Shown here: positions 10,911-23,230 of the stretch, piece after piece | Layout of the letters: each line of letters starts with the position of its first letter | Numbering within the stretch: the stretch's first letter is position 1 | NCBI GenBank assembly: GCA_022828595.1 | Contig: JAKGHH010000003.1 | Coordinates: forward strand, 102,819,583-102,883,582 | Origin: Nelumbo lutea | Taxonomy: Eukaryota > Streptophyta > Magnoliopsida > Proteales > Nelumbonaceae | DNA: 64,000 bases | Direction of reading: 5' to 3' | Made by a program: the position numbers and the translations under genes | The notes under the pieces: generated by a model | Told to the model about the DNA's origin: nothing | The model's database searches: none | What the model saw: only the letters and a program-made list of their open reading frames with translations

Positions 10911-12427
10911 ACCGTCTCCAGTGTGTTGCACTCTGCAGGGGTTCCAAACTTAACATGTCTCCTTCATTCATTTGTTGGCTGCTCTGCTGGTCTGGAAAGT
11001 TAGAAAGAAAACCATAAAACCATGGAACTTTTGAAGAAATATCAGGCCTTTGGTGTGTATGTGCAGGTGCAACCATGCAAGTAAGCAGTCTATGGAAGAC
11101 TGATTATTTCTTAACCGAAAAGGTCTTGGATTTATTTAATTATCTTTGGCTTCAAACATAGAATTTATTGAAGGACAAACTTAAAGAAAGTTACAATAGG
11201 TGGTGCACTTGAAAGATTTTTGGCTTCAACGGTTCAACCATGCTTCATCTGGTTGTCATAAATTATTACTTATTAGGTTCTCTCCTTACAGTGTCATAGT
11301 GGGGTTTTTAGAAGTTACAATTTGTTGTGCGAATAGATAAATAAAAATTTGTGAGGTAAGTTGCAGTAAAGATTTTCCCTATTATTAACATTTGTTATTT
11401 ATAAATATTAATAAGAACTATATTGGATTCTTGATAATTAAGAAGATACACACTCATTTTTTAATTCTTTTTTCACTTCTTGTGGATTCGCAAATGTGTG
11501 TTATGGTAGTTGACACTTCACATAAACTATGCGTGTATTTGTAAATTCTAATGTGAGCCTTTTTTAATCATCAAAGACTCAAATTTAGCCTCGGATGCAT
11601 CAAATGCTAATTATGGTCGAGGTATTATGTGATTTTATTTCTACTTGCTAGAATGTAAAGACACCAGTACACCACCACATGAAGAGCAATTTGGGTTTTT
11701 TTTTATTTTTTCCTTTTATTTTTGTGCTATTAGATGATAGATCAATTGCAAGGATGACCCCTTAGGTTGCAAACAAGCATAACCATAGAAAAGATAAACT
11801 AATGTAAATGGAGCAATATCTACTACATTTTCTTGTCCAAGTTCAATATTCAAAAAAGTTTAAGAAATATGGTATAGAAGGGAGAGTTTGTGGCAGTGGT
11901 GAAAATACAATAAAATATTGCAAATAATTAGCTAAGTATAAATGCTTGTTTAATACATCTAACTATAAAGTTTAACATTTCGAGTTATTCTATGAACAAC
12001 TAGATTAACTTCTCAATTCAACTTTAGAAAAGAAAATTTCAAAACATTGTATATTATAAATCATGTACTTGTCTTGAACTCTATGCAAGACATAAAGTTA
12101 AATTTGATAACATATTGTTAACTTTTATTTTTACCTTTATTAGCATACATGTCCATGCACTAGTATTTAATATGAGAAATCCTCCCAATTTCCATAATTG
12201 TCTAGAACTCTAGATTGTGAGTTGCGACCACAATTGTCTACATATGCATATGCCTACATGCATATATACAAAACGTACACTTTTTTCTATTTATTATTGA
12301 ATTATTTGTGCTAAATAGGCTTAAAGCCCGAGCCCACAAACCAACAAACTTGGGATATGCTCCCAGCAAACCCATCCCAACACACTTCCAAATTTACCAA
12401 CAAACTTGAGACCAAGACCCACCTGAG
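10911..12427. other. AT-rich spacer
   Basis: No gene, RNA or clear repeat recognised. Only AT-rich sequence and short chance reading frames are present. From about 12300 the sequence becomes richer in AAGCCC/CCCAAC words typical of subterminal DNA-transposon sequence. Confidence 0.5.
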
Positions 12428-12614
12428 CAAGGTTTGGCTGAAGACGATGGCTATTCAGCAGGCTATAGAACTGATGATAAGGTTCTACACCAATATTTAA
12501 ATACATGGGGCCCGCACCTTATACAGTGGGGCTCATGAATTTATTATTAGCATGAAACCTCGTCATTGGTTCCACAGCCTGCTGAACAACCATCTCGTTC
12601 AGCTAATCCGAATT
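12428..12614. mobile_element. Fold-back MITE (about 55-bp arms)
   Basis: The left arm, about 12431-12485 (containing TTCAGCAGGCTATAGAACTG), is matched in inverted orientation by about 12556-12612 (containing GGTTCCACAGCCTGCTGAAC), with a loop of about 70 bp. A target duplication could not be fixed. No coding potential. Confidence 0.55.
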
Positions 12615-12921
12615 TGACCCACCTTGCCTGATAATTGAGATGTGTTGTGTCAGATCTTGTTGGAACATATTCTGCTGGGAGTAAATCCAGATTCGAGCCA
12701 ATTGACCAGTCTGAGCCCGATCGGGTCCAATCCAAACCCAAGTGCCAACTTTTAATTCGGGTTGAGTTTGAATGGGCTAGATCAGACTTAATCTTGGGCC
12801 TAGTTTGACCTTAAACTAACCCAACTCGCCCAAGCTACACTTGCTCTTGCAACCCTATAACAGTCAGAATCACTTGCCCTATAGTGGGATGATATCCTAA
12901 CTCGCCCTATAGTGGGATGGG

Positions 12922-13076
12922 ATCAGCTGCCCACGAAGAGTACTCCCACAGATGCCTCCACAGCCCATCCCATCTGTGCATTTGGAGTATCTCCCCATGA
13001 CAAGCACGAGAGATGTTCCTAGTGCACGGAGGGGATGGGTGTGGGGCGTACTCGGTGGGCAGCTGATTCGATCACC
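12922..13076. mobile_element. Fold-back MITE, family F1 (member 1)
   Basis: Arms GATCAGCTGCCCAC (left) and GTGGGCAGCTGATTCGATC (right) are inverted. Inner words TGCATTTGGAGTATCTCCCC and GAGATGTTCCTAGTGCAC mirror each other. The same core, of the type TGYATTGGGAATATCTCCCG, recurs at about 13.7, 46.98 and 50.2 kb. Confidence 0.6.
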
Positions 13077-13084
13077 TACAACCC

Positions 13085-13200
13085 TAGCCCCTATTGCAGA
13101 GTTTGGATATCATCCCAACAAAATACATTCCAACATCTTACCATCATAACTTGACATCGTATATGAGATTGAGGCCACCATAAAAGTGGGACCTTGGTCT
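13085..13200. mobile_element. Fold-back family F2 arm (partial)
   Basis: Contains CAGAGTTTGGATATCATCCC, AACAAAATACATTCCAACAT and CCACCATAAAAGTGGGACC. The reverse complement of the first part matches 24340-24385, and the last words recur at about 24288. It is interpreted as a partial copy of the F2 family seen intact at 14190-14345. Confidence 0.5.
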
Positions 13201-13202
13201 GT

Positions 13203-14180
13203 CAACAGAGCAATTTGAATCAAATCAGTCTATATTCGAATTCGATTGCAAAATAGGTGATTTCGTTGGATATTCAAAACTGTCAATCAAATTCGAATTG
13301 ATTAAAATATTCGATTCGATTTGAATTCGACTAATTATTGTCCTTCAAAACCCTAACCTAGCTAGATGCATTGAGAGAAGAAGATGAAGTACCCTGCGAT
13401 GTTGATTTTGTTCATGGCATACTGATGCTAAAGGCGTTAGGATGGATCACTTATTCTTCTTCACTTGTTGTAGTTGAAAAATTTGTTAAAAATATGAACA
13501 TGAATGATAGCTCGCAGCACACAAGTCTGGTGAAATAAACCAGAAAAAATTGTAAAGAGAAGAGGAAAGATGAGTGGGAGGGAGGGAGGAGGGAAAATGA
13601 GAGGAATGAAAATTAGAGAGAAGAGCATCGAGTATTGATGGAAAGGACATAAGAGTGGGAGGAGTTGAAATCAGTCCCTCACAAGATAGTTTCCCACAAC
13701 ATCCTACAGCACATCTTTGCCATGTATTGGGAACATTTTCCGATGATGGATGATGCCTCATCATTTCTGATATTATCATTGAAAAATGTTTCTAATACAT
13801 GGTGGATATGTACTGTAGGACATTGTGGGAAACTATCTCACCTGATTTGAACTCGAGAGGGAGGGCTCTTGAGAATTGATGGGTAATCGAGTATGGTGAC
13901 ATCATTGCAGTCTTTTTGGTAGAAATGTTGATATTTGGCCATTGTTATATATAAATTAATACATATTATATTATATTTATTATTAATATATATTATATGT
14001 ATAGAATAATCGAATTCGAATATTAATAGAATCAGATCAAGTGAATTCATATTTGATTCGATAAATGAATTGGTATTGTTTTATAAATTCGAATTCAACC
14101 ATTAAATTTATCGAACTATCCAAATTTGATTCATTTATATTGGATATCGAATTAGAAATCGGATAATCGGATGCCATGTA
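13203..14180. mobile_element. Degenerate hAT-like element rich in CGAATTCG words
   Basis: Both flanks of the nested fold-back (13673-13843) carry many degenerate TCGAATTCGAAT/ATTCGATTCG words, as in the 55900-56547 element. It has no readable ends or duplication. It is inferred to be a worn relative with a MITE inserted in it. Confidence 0.35.
13673..13843. mobile_element. Fold-back MITE, family F1 (member 2)
   Basis: Long inverted arms: GATAGTTTCCCACAACATCC...ACAGCACAT on the left and its near-perfect inverse ending GGGAAACTATC on the right. The core TGTATTGGGAACATTTTCCG is shared with members at 46.98 and 50.2 kb. About 170 bp, with no coding potential. Confidence 0.7.
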
Positions 14181-14189
14181 TACGCTTAG

Positions 14190-14345
14190 CGGGACCTATC
14201 ATAATATGAGATTTGTGGTGTTAGATAATGTTAGTATGTTGTTGGAACATAATTTATTGGTAGGACAAGTCTAAACCACCTGCCAACAAAATGCATTCCA
14301 ATAGCGTATCAACATCATTTGACACCATACACCTCATGGTAAATC
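14190..14345. mobile_element. Fold-back MITE, family F2 (complete hairpin)
   Basis: Left arm ATGAGATTTGTGGTGTTAGA...TTGTTGGAACATAATTTATT pairs with an inverted right arm CCAACAAAATGCATTCCAAT...TTGACACCATACACCTCAT (about 65 bp, several mismatches). Related arms are at 13.1 kb and directly upstream of the SPATA20-like gene (24.2-24.38 kb). Confidence 0.6.
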
Positions 14346-14887
14346 CGATCTCATGGTAAGATGTGCAGCGTGAAATCAAGATAGTAGGGGATTGGAATAG
14401 AGATGTAAATTGGGTTGGGTCGTGGGTGGCTCGGCATGGCCCGATACGATTTTGGATCGGCTTGTCTCGGCATGACACGGAGGTACGTGCCATGCTGGGC
14501 CAGGGGATTGAGGCCCATGGGTGGGCATAGCATGGCACGACATGACTCGCAGAGCCAGTTCGGCCCACCCGGAATATAACCGTTGCACCTCCCCCCTTCC
14601 CCCCCCCCCCAAGGGGCCCAATGGCTAATTTCAGCTTTTTGGAGGGGTTTATAGAAATACCCGCCAAAAAGCTATAAACAACCATATTAGGGGGGTATTT
14701 GTGTATTTTGCTTATAGGGGTTAAAAAATGACATAAATGCCCCCCTCCCCTAGCAGTTATATAACAAGTAGTTTAGGGGGCATTTTGGATAAAGTTATAA
14801 GTAACTTTACAATGACAGAAACACTCCTCCCAACCACCAAATAACATATAGTTTTTTAGGTATTTTGGGCAATTGAATTATGTTCAA

Positions 14888-14902
14888 TTTCTATAAATAG
14901 CC
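14888..14902 (+). promoter_or_regulatory. Candidate TATA box of the hAT transposase
   Basis: CTATAAATAG at 14891-14900 is followed by a pyrimidine-rich leader (about 14905-15000) that resembles a plant 5' UTR ahead of the transposase frame. Position and composition only. Confidence 0.45.
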
Positions 14903-15260
14903 CTACCCTCCACCATTCTCATCACACAAATTCAACAATTCTCTTAATCTCTTCTCTCTCTCCCAGACTCATACATTCTCAATTATCTGCAATCTAGAAA
15001 TTCTGAATAGTTTATTGTCTAATTCTGCATTCTCCAATTCTCAAGTCTCAACTTTATTGAAGTTTCGACTTTCAACAAGAAGAAGGCTTGCTCAACCAGC
15101 TCAAGTATATCAATTTGGGAGGCTTGGACGTTGAAAGGCTTCAATTGTTGAAATCAAGTTGGGATTTTGAACTGAAAATCTGGGTAAGTTGAATTGGATT
15201 AAATTTTATCTTTTTAGAATTAAAAAAAAGGCCGGCTCTTTTGAAAACCGATTCCCCAAC

Positions 15261-17125
15261 ATGTTCACTATTGATGATATTCAATCGCATCATGATAGTG
15301 TTAGCACTAATGTGATTGGTGTCAATGGAAGTGAAACTTTCACCCGGTTGTAGTGATGCTAGGGGAAAAAGGAGGGTTTCTAAGTTGAGTAGCTCAGTTT
15401 GGAAAGTTTTCAAAGTAGAAGATATTAAGGAGAAGGGGAAAATGACCATTTGCCAAAAATGTAGGAAAGACTTTAGTTGTTGTAGCAAGGGTGGTATGGG
15501 TCATTTGAGCAGACATCTGCTCACACATGAGCAAGAGGAAGATGAAGGGAGAGAAACAACCCAAACACAGATTGGGAAGGGGACTAGTTTTAGTACTTTT
15601 AAATATTTACAAGAAAAAATGAGACAAGAACTTGCTAAGTATATTGTACATGCAGAACAACCATTTATATTAGTTGAAGATCCAAAGCTAGAAAAATGGT
15701 TGTGTAGTTCTATAAACACATAATATAAAAAAGTTTCTAGGAATACTAGAAGAACTGATGCTTTAAAAAAATGTATTCATATAAACAAAATTTAATTTCT
15801 TTGTTAGTAAATCTTAATTCTAAAGTTGCAATTACTTCGGATGTCTAGACATCCAAATTTAATATTAGTTATATTTGTGTTACCGGTCATTTCATTAATG
15901 AAAATTGGCTTTTGAATAAAAGAATTTTAAGTTTTACTAGGCTTGAATGACCACATAGTGGCCCATCTATTGCTACAAGTATTTTAAATACTTTGCATGC
16001 TTATGAATACAATTAGTTTTGATAATGCCAGCAATAATGATTCTGCAATAAATATTTTAAAATCTCAATTAAAACTATGCTTAAATGGTAAATTATTTCA
16101 TATTAGATGTGCATGTCACATCTTAAATTTATGTATTCAAGATGCCTTGAATATTATTTCTACTCATTTCAAAAATTTGAAATTGTATTATATATTGGGC
16201 AAGAAAACAAGAATTTAAATATTTATGTCAAAATTGTGGTTTAAAATATAAACATCTTATATTAGATGTAAAGCATAGGTGGAATTCTACCTATGCTATG
16301 TTAGCAAGTTGTATATCTCATAAACAAATTCTCTCTGATTTTTATAATTTAAAAATGCCTAATGATATAATATTTGAGGAAGACTAGGAAATGGCAATAT
16401 GTATAAGAGATTTTTTAAAACATTTTTATGATGCGATTAATGAATTATCTAGAATTTATTATCCAACTATCTGTAATTTACCTTATCAATTAATGGTAAT
16501 TAGTGATTGTTTTGCAAAACAAAAAATAATCCACAATTTCAGTATCTTATTGAAATTATGGAAAATAAAGTTAAAAAATATTGGGAGAACATTTCTCCCA
16601 TTTATTGTTTAGCTACAATATTAGACCCTAGGATTAGGAAAGATGGTTTAGATATTTTACTTAAATCATATTGTGAAAATATGAATATTGATATAGGAAA
16701 TTAAAAAGAAAAAATTAATAATTTATTATTTGAAATATACATTTTGTATGAATCTGATCATCATCTTCTTCTACTTCTGACCTTGAGCCCAGTAGTAGAA
16801 GAGAAAAACTTTTTTATTTAATAAGTAGAAGGCAGGAATCTCCTAGTTCTACAATAAGTTCATTTACTAAAATTTTTCGTCCAGCTCTCATCGCCATGAC
16901 ACGTGATTTACTAACCCCTCCGGTGTCTACAGTTCCATCGGAGTCTTGTTTTAGTGCAAGTACTAGGGTGCTAGATGACAAAAGAAATTGCATGAACGAT
17001 GAGAGCATAGAGATGTGCATCTTCTTCAGGGATTGGCTAGATGTAGAAAATAGATTATAAGACAAGGGAGGGCATGATACTACACTGGATATTTCACCCG
17101 AAATAGATGATGAAAGTCATGAATG
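15261..17125 (+). pseudogene. hAT transposase pseudogene (BED finger, hATC dimerisation domain)
   Basis: A DNA-cutting transposase of the plant hAT family (Ac/Tam3-like, RICESLEEPER type), now broken. A start at 15261 (MFTIDDIQ) shifts frame near 15330. A BED-type zinc finger is visible at about 15445-15530 (CQKCRKDF, then HLSRHLLTH: C-x2-C...H-x-H pattern), in an open frame that ends TAA at 15723. Core pieces follow in other frames: SFDNASNNDSAI and FHIRCACHILNL at 15997-16216, and ISPIYCLATILDPRIR near 16595. The C-terminal hATC dimerisation block (TPPVSTVPSESCFSASTRVL...IEMCIFFRDWLD) at about 16910-17045 is well kept and ends at TGA about 17125. At least four stops or shifts rule out activity. 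Confidence 0.85.
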
Positions 17126-17689
17126 ATGATTCATGAGTTTGACTACTTGTATAGAATTTTTTATTTTTTCAAATTATTGTAATTTTTTTTAATTTATTTG
17201 ATATATTTTTTAAAATTTTTTAACAATGTACTTTTGTATTTTCAATTTGTAACCATATTGTATTTTTTATATTTTATTAGTTTATTCCATTTTCATATTT
17301 CATTCATGATTCATCCAAGTATGCAATGATCCAATCATTGTATTTGTAATTCACTAATTTGTACCATACAAATTTAAATGAAATAAAATTCTTATTTTTC
17401 TTCCAATTTGTTATTCCATCATTCTTATTTCAATTTGGTAAGTTTTTTTTTTTCATTTATGTCATTATGTGTTAGATAGTTTAGTGCCAGTTTGGCAAGT
17501 CTTTTTTAGAAGATTTGTTGCAAGATCTGATGGTTAAAAGACTTGGTGAGCTTTTGCAAATAGATCTTGAAAGACCAACGACTATTTGGTTGAAACATTT
17601 TTAATAGATCTCCCGAAAGACCATAAAAGTTAGAAGACTGTTTAGTAATGTGATAAAAATATGTGTTATGTATATATGAATGTCTCATA

Positions 17690-18215
17690 TGTGGGCCAAC
17701 AAACCATAACATTTAACACATATGGGGCCCACATATAGGTCTAAATGTGCATTTCATAGTTGCGAGTCCCACATGCAATCACCATAAATGGGCCCCACAT
17801 GTATTTTTCCAATGTGGGCCCCACATATGCATATCCTTCATTATGGAGTCCAAAACTATTTTTTCAATGTGGGCCCTAAATAAATTTCAACATATATATA
17901 ATACGTAATATGGACCCCATAAACATTTCAACATACGCATAATAGTGTGGGTCTCATGTGCAATTCCAACTATATATCCCTCATTATGGAGTCAAACTAT
18001 TTTTTCAATGTGGGCCCCACATACATTTCAACATATGCTTAATGTGTAATGTGGGCCCTGCATGTAAGTCTACTTATGCATATCCTTCATTTTGAAGCCT
18101 ATAAATAATTTTCATGGTGGGCCTCACATACATTTCAACATATATATAATACGTAATGTGGGCCCCACATGTATATACCATTAGTGGGCCCACTTACATA
18201 TTCAAGATTTTTGTA
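17690..18215. repeat. Degenerate tandem repeat with GTGGGCCCCACAT motif
   Basis: Units of roughly 100-145 bp recur about three times: a TATCCTTCATTATGGAGTC-like start, AACTATTTTTTCAATG, then GTGGGCCCCACATACATTTC and TAATACGTAATGTGGGCC. The near-palindromic core occurs about ten times. It lies in the Harbinger arm downstream of the transposase. Confidence 0.7.
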
Positions 18216-18923
18216 CATGTTAATAGCATAATAACCTTAATTTTAATATTACTTTAATATTGTGCAACTATAAAGCATATCCGAAATGGAAAATCCATAC
18301 ACCAATTCATGATAGGGTATACTAACCTCACTTATAGTGATATCTATTTTACTTCTAGACCAACAAAATGATAATCAAAATTAGCATAAAAAGGATCAAA
18401 CACATAATGGCACAGCAACAAGCACAAGCCTCCATTGCAACAACCCGCTCTTTCTTGTGATTTACATGTTCATGAGTAATATGATGTTGTTCAATGATGT
18501 AGACTTTGGGTTCTCTTGGGGTGTAGTTATCTGCCCACATAAAGTCATATTCATGTGGCTAGAAGAAAAAAAATGTTAATAATTTTCAATCCATGTCAGA
18601 CACAAATATCGATCAATATGGGTTTTGGGGGTATTAGACTTATACCTCACTGATTGGACATTTATAAAACCATATTCTGTAATTTTTCTCGGTTTTTGCC
18701 ATCCACAATTTCATATGTCCACGCCCACATGGACACATCGGCCCCCTTCGATTTGTTGCCATAACTAAATAATAAAACAATTGAACATCACATCACAATA
18801 AAATTATTTTTGACCTAACAAATGATTTGTGAAATTTCCAACAAGCACATGATCACTGCCATAATTTTATAGTTAAAAAAACACATAACAATTAATTGTT
18901 CAATAGTTCATTGAAATCCCTAA

Positions 18924-20364
18924 CTAATTTGATTGCCTCCTACATATACTTCTTGGGCGGGTAAGATTGACACGTAAGTTGTAATGATCAGCCATTTTGG
19001 ACATAATTTCATCACAAACTTGTTCCATCCGTCTAGATGCCTGGGATCCTATGTCGATAGTTGCTAATGTTGTACCATGAAACATTCCTCCCTCTCCTTC
19101 AACAGGAACACCATCTTGAAGGAAACAACTCCAAAAAACATCTTGTATTCTCGATAATCGAATGAAATTATGTAGCATATAACAAGCAAATACAATTCTA
19201 ATATGCTTGTAAAGTGGTTATGGAAGCATCAACTTTAGTATTGGAAATCTTGCCTTAAGAACATCGAAGCAACATTCTATGGCATTCCTTAATGAAGAAT
19301 GAACATAATTAAAATATTCTTCGGCATTCTTGGATCAACCACCTCTTCCTTGAAAGTCTCTCAAATAGTATCTCTCTGATCGATATGGAGACAGAAATCC
19401 AGACATATTTGTATAACCCAAGTCAACTATGTAATATTTTCCTATATGATAGCACAAATGTTGGTTAGTATATTGAATAAAAAAATCCTGTGAGTTATTT
19501 GATAGTTTTGCTAACCTTCTAGTAGTAGCGGGAACATATTGGCAAGGTTCTGAACTGTTTCCAAGAAAACTCTTGAATCATGTATAGACTCTCCCATCCT
19601 GTCTCAACAAAAGTGAAGAGCATGTCAAACGAACATGCACACATCACATTCCGGGTGGTTGTTGATTTTCTTCCCCTAAATGGAACTTGATCACCAGATG
19701 GAACATAAGCATGAACATGTGCTCCATCTATTGCACCTACACAATTCTGCATATGAAAAATTGATCAAGTTTGGTGATAGATTTTTTATTGAAGAATAAA
19801 GAATTAAAAAAATATCTCTCATATAGTATGAGATACCTCAAACCATGGATAATATTTTGGATTGTTGAGTATCTCAGGTGGTATAACAGTTAGATCACTG
19901 GGTCATACAACTTCCTTGCCAAATTCACAAATTGCCTTCAATGCGGAATTAAAGTGTCATGAAATGGTTTCCCCAGAGTGTTGAATGCGGTCTGTAGTAT
20001 CTCGATTTGATTTATCGTGTCCTACGATCTTTAAAAGAATTCCAACATGCTCATCATCTGATACGTATCTACTATCTTTCACTAACCCTTGTTGTCTCAG
20101 TGCACCTACTAGGCTAACAAATGATTCTGGGTTCATTCTAAACATTTCCAAACACCTATTACCTTCATTGCATATGACATTTTTCAACCACTCTAACCCG
20201 GTCAAAATGTCATTGTGGTAAGGTGTCTTGGAGAGATACATTTCATCTTCCTTTTCAAGTTCCTTGACAATGAGGACATTTGTCATCATTCGCTGCTCTT
20301 CATCATCTATGACAGCAACCAAAATTGCTGGCAACACTACCCTCTTGGTCGGACTATCAACCAT
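18924..20364 (-). pseudogene. PIF/Harbinger DDE transposase pseudogene
   Basis: Read from 20364 downwards. The N-terminal domain (about 135 codons to 19957) contains NRCLEMFRMNPESFVSLVGA and IVGHDKSNRD...RIQHSGETIS, typical of plant PIF transposases. After a gap comes the catalytic region: VGAIDGAHVHAYVPSGDQVP (first Asp) with FRGRKSTTTRNVM, then after a frame shift HDSRVF, VDLGYTN (second Asp) with SPYRSERYYLRDF, and NAIECCFDVLKARFPIL (candidate Glu). The C-terminus MLHNFIRL ends at 18924. Stops after GRGG and LMLP and a shift near 19580 break the frame. An intron at about 19440-19510 is possible. Catalytic residues appear intact while the reading frame is not. Confidence 0.82.
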
Positions 20365-20660
20365 TGTGAATCTGACACAACAATTACATATAAATATAAG
20401 GCTCTTTGTATTTGATTAATTGCAAACCTGCATTTCATAAATTAAGGACCAAATGTGCTACTATGTCCATTATACCATCCAACAATATTCATTAAGCAAT
20501 CAACAAAACCATAATACCATATAAATTGTAGCTATTGAAACTATTGTTCAATCCTACACTTGTGAAGTAGTTTAAGAAGTAATAACGATTCTAAAAAAAG
20601 TATTCATCTAAAACATTAAAAGAAAAAGGGTTCATGGATGAGAACATGACATTCATGAGT

Positions 20661-21523
20661 CTAACGATTAAGCACATCCAACACCCAATTCTTCCTAAGA
20701 TTAGTAGGCATGTTCATGAACCACTCTCTTGCATCCAGTTTCTCAAATACTTCATAAAGTTCATTATGATCCAGTTCTTCGATAGAATCCAACTCTGATA
20801 AAACATTGCTCATAGAGAAATGGTCTTTCGGCTTTTGATTCATTCCATTAATTACATCCACCAACTTCTCAAATCTCTTATCTGCCAATACATTTTGTTC
20901 AGCAATTGCTTCAGAAAATTTAGATGGCCTCTTCCTACAAGTATTTTGCTTAGTGGTTGTAGTAAAAATTTGATCACCATCAATATTGGTTGAATCAGCA
21001 ATGCCAAGTGATGGTCGTTGAACTTCTTCAAGAGGTGGATCATTGGAGACACGCCCGTCCTCCCGGGGTGGAGACTCTATGCCACGTGCCAAAGATGCAG
21101 AGAACCTTACTGTTGGTGTGGTACACCCAAATATAATTTCAATGCTGTTATACTCTAGACAACCCATAGTACGGAACTTTTTCGCCTTGGGGTTAGCCTA
21201 AAAAGATAAGGGACACCAATCAATATATACATTTCCATACATATAAAATCCCAAATAATGATGATCTCTAAATAAATTCAAAGTTCAGCAAATACCAGAA
21301 AATAATTCTCTTGTATCTTTGGTGAGGCTACAACCATCTGCTTCTCTTCATCCCAGCCAAATCTTGTTTGCCCGAACCTCAATTTCTTAAACTCTTTATA
21401 CTTACTTTTTAGATCTTGTATTTTGTTACTGAAGGATTTAGTGTTGAACTTCAACCCAACTTGTGCAAAAAAGCTTTGTCGAACCTCCTTCCAACCAATT
21501 GGTTTCAGACACCTAGAAACCAT
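20661..21523 (-). CDS. Harbinger ORF1, Myb/SANT-like DNA-binding protein
   Basis: Accessory protein that, in PIF/Harbinger elements generally, works with the transposase in nuclear import and end binding. Two frames are probably joined by an intron. The first (21523 down to about 21281) encodes GWKEVRQSFFAQVGLKF and KIQDLKSKYKEFKKLRF...RFGWDEEKQMV, the Myb/SANT-like (Myb_DNA-bind_3) pattern of spaced Trp and Lys-rich helices. The second (21167-20661, 168 codons to a stop) is acidic and ends in a helical tail with KRFEKLVDVINGMN and NMPTNLRKNWVLDVLNR. A ATT/ACC-rich stretch between the blocks contains plausible splice signals, but none could be fixed. No stop was seen within either block, so this part may be less decayed than the transposase. 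It belongs to the transposon, not to the host. Confidence 0.7.
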
Positions 21524-22039
21524 TCCCCCTACTCTGTACTTGAACTACTAGTAAATCTATGAAAATATATTCTTGCGCAAGAGCCCAATTTGCATTAATA
21601 ATGGGTGCATCGTCAAATGTTGTGGTATTGAAGTGCTAGAATCATTTTAAATTTGTATTGAAAAAGCAAATAATACAAATATGGAATTAATTGCAATGAT
21701 AAGAGTTACATGTGGTAGATGAACCCAAAAAATATGCAAATGGATGTACTATAAAGCTGCACAAAAAAAGAAAACAGAGTTTGATAGCTTCAGCAAATTT
21801 GCAAATTTGCTAGTACAACCCCCAAGCAACCAAGTTCACCAACTAATAAAGAAACATTAAAAAATAGTAGATACATGTAAACAGGTGTTTTTACATCAGA
21901 TATACAACATAAAGCTTATGATGAAACCAAACAATTTAATAGTAGAGAAGTATATTTAAAGAAGTTTTAGAGAAGTGGGGTCCCCTCTATCTATGCCTTG
22001 GGATTCTTATGAGTTGTTTGCTACGGTCCTTAACATCCA

Positions 22040-22345
22040 AAGAGAATAGGAATTAGATCAGTTCTACTTCTAATTTTATTTCTTTTTGCTCAAATAGTGC
22101 TGATTGCAGCCACCGAAATGGACCTCCATAGACTTTTTCTAGCTTTGATAAACCTTGCAGCTCCCAACATTACAGACCTCATGACCCAATCAAGATCCAA
22201 GCAGAAAAGTAATGATTCCAGATCTTAGCCGAGATAGGACAGTGAAGAAAAAGATGATTACTATCCTCCAAATCTTGGCCGCAAAGCACATAAAGCAATT
22301 CTTGAAGCTGAAAACCTCTGTTTCAAGAAAGCATTTCAGTTATAT
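22040..22345 (-). mobile_element. LINE reverse-transcriptase tail fragment
   Basis: On the minus strand the translation shows CALCGQDLEDSNHLFF, AKIWNHYF and SLWRSISVAAISTI..AKRNK, the zinc-binding tail of a plant LINE RT. Frame shifts are present and there is no poly-A end. It lies inside the Harbinger right arm. Confidence 0.6.
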
Positions 22346-22974
22346 CTAAAAATGTTTTTGACTGATAACTGGGTTATCCTCTATCTTGTTCAAGAGCAAC
22401 TTTAAAACTAAGTTCTCTAGTGATGGTACCTAGATAGATATTTATGCCACACCTTGAAGAATTATTATTAAGTCAAACACACTTACAGCCATATTAAAAT
22501 GATAAAAACCACTGAGCATATGCACGTAAAGATTCAAAATTAAAGGTTTTAAGAAGGTGGAACCAACAAGTTGAGATTTAATGTATCACTTGCGAAAATG
22601 ATATATATATATATACATATACATAGGTGGAAGAGCATGACACCATATACACGTTTAAACTATGCAAATTTGTTTTACTTGTATTGAATTTGTTTCAGCT
22701 CTAGTTTTCAGGACTTGAGTTGTTACATGAATTTTACTTACATATATATGGTTTTCATGACACCATATACATGAATTTTACTTACAAAGAATCAACAAAG
22801 AATGTTAAGCATAAATAAAGCTCATGTCTTTCTGGATAATATTCAACTTGATGGTGGAGTACTTATGATTTTCAAATAAAAGGGCCATCCAGCAATTTCA
22901 TGGTCATCATATTAAACAAACAATTTCTGGCCCATGAGATCTCCAAGATGGGGAATCTAGTCATATGTCTCCTT

Positions 22975-23230
22975 CTGCAGATACAAAAAACTTCAATTTG
23001 GATTAAAGCCCAGATTTGGGTTCTAATTAAATCCCAGGAAATCCCTCTCAACCAATGTCCCCCTTGGCTGATACAGAGGTTCTAATTAAAGCCCATGAAA
23101 TCCCTCTCAACCAATGCCCCCCTTTGTTTCAAGAAAGCCGAAAACCCAATGCCCCCCTTGGCTGATATAGAAAACTTCAATCTGGATTAAAGCCCAATTG
23201 GCTAATATAGAGAACTTCAATCTGCAACTG
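22975..23230. repeat. Degenerate tandem repeat in Harbinger arm
   Basis: Recurring words GGTTCTAATTAAAGCCCATG, AAATCCCTCTCAACCAATG, CCCCCCTTGGCTGATA and AACTTCAATCTGGATTAAAG, in overlapping units of roughly 50-70 bp, about four copies. Non-coding. Confidence 0.6.

Noticed and set aside
14254..14685. 143-codon minus-strand frame with several overlapping alternatives
   Set aside because: Lies over the left subterminal region of the hAT element; GC-rich repeat words keep frames open by chance.
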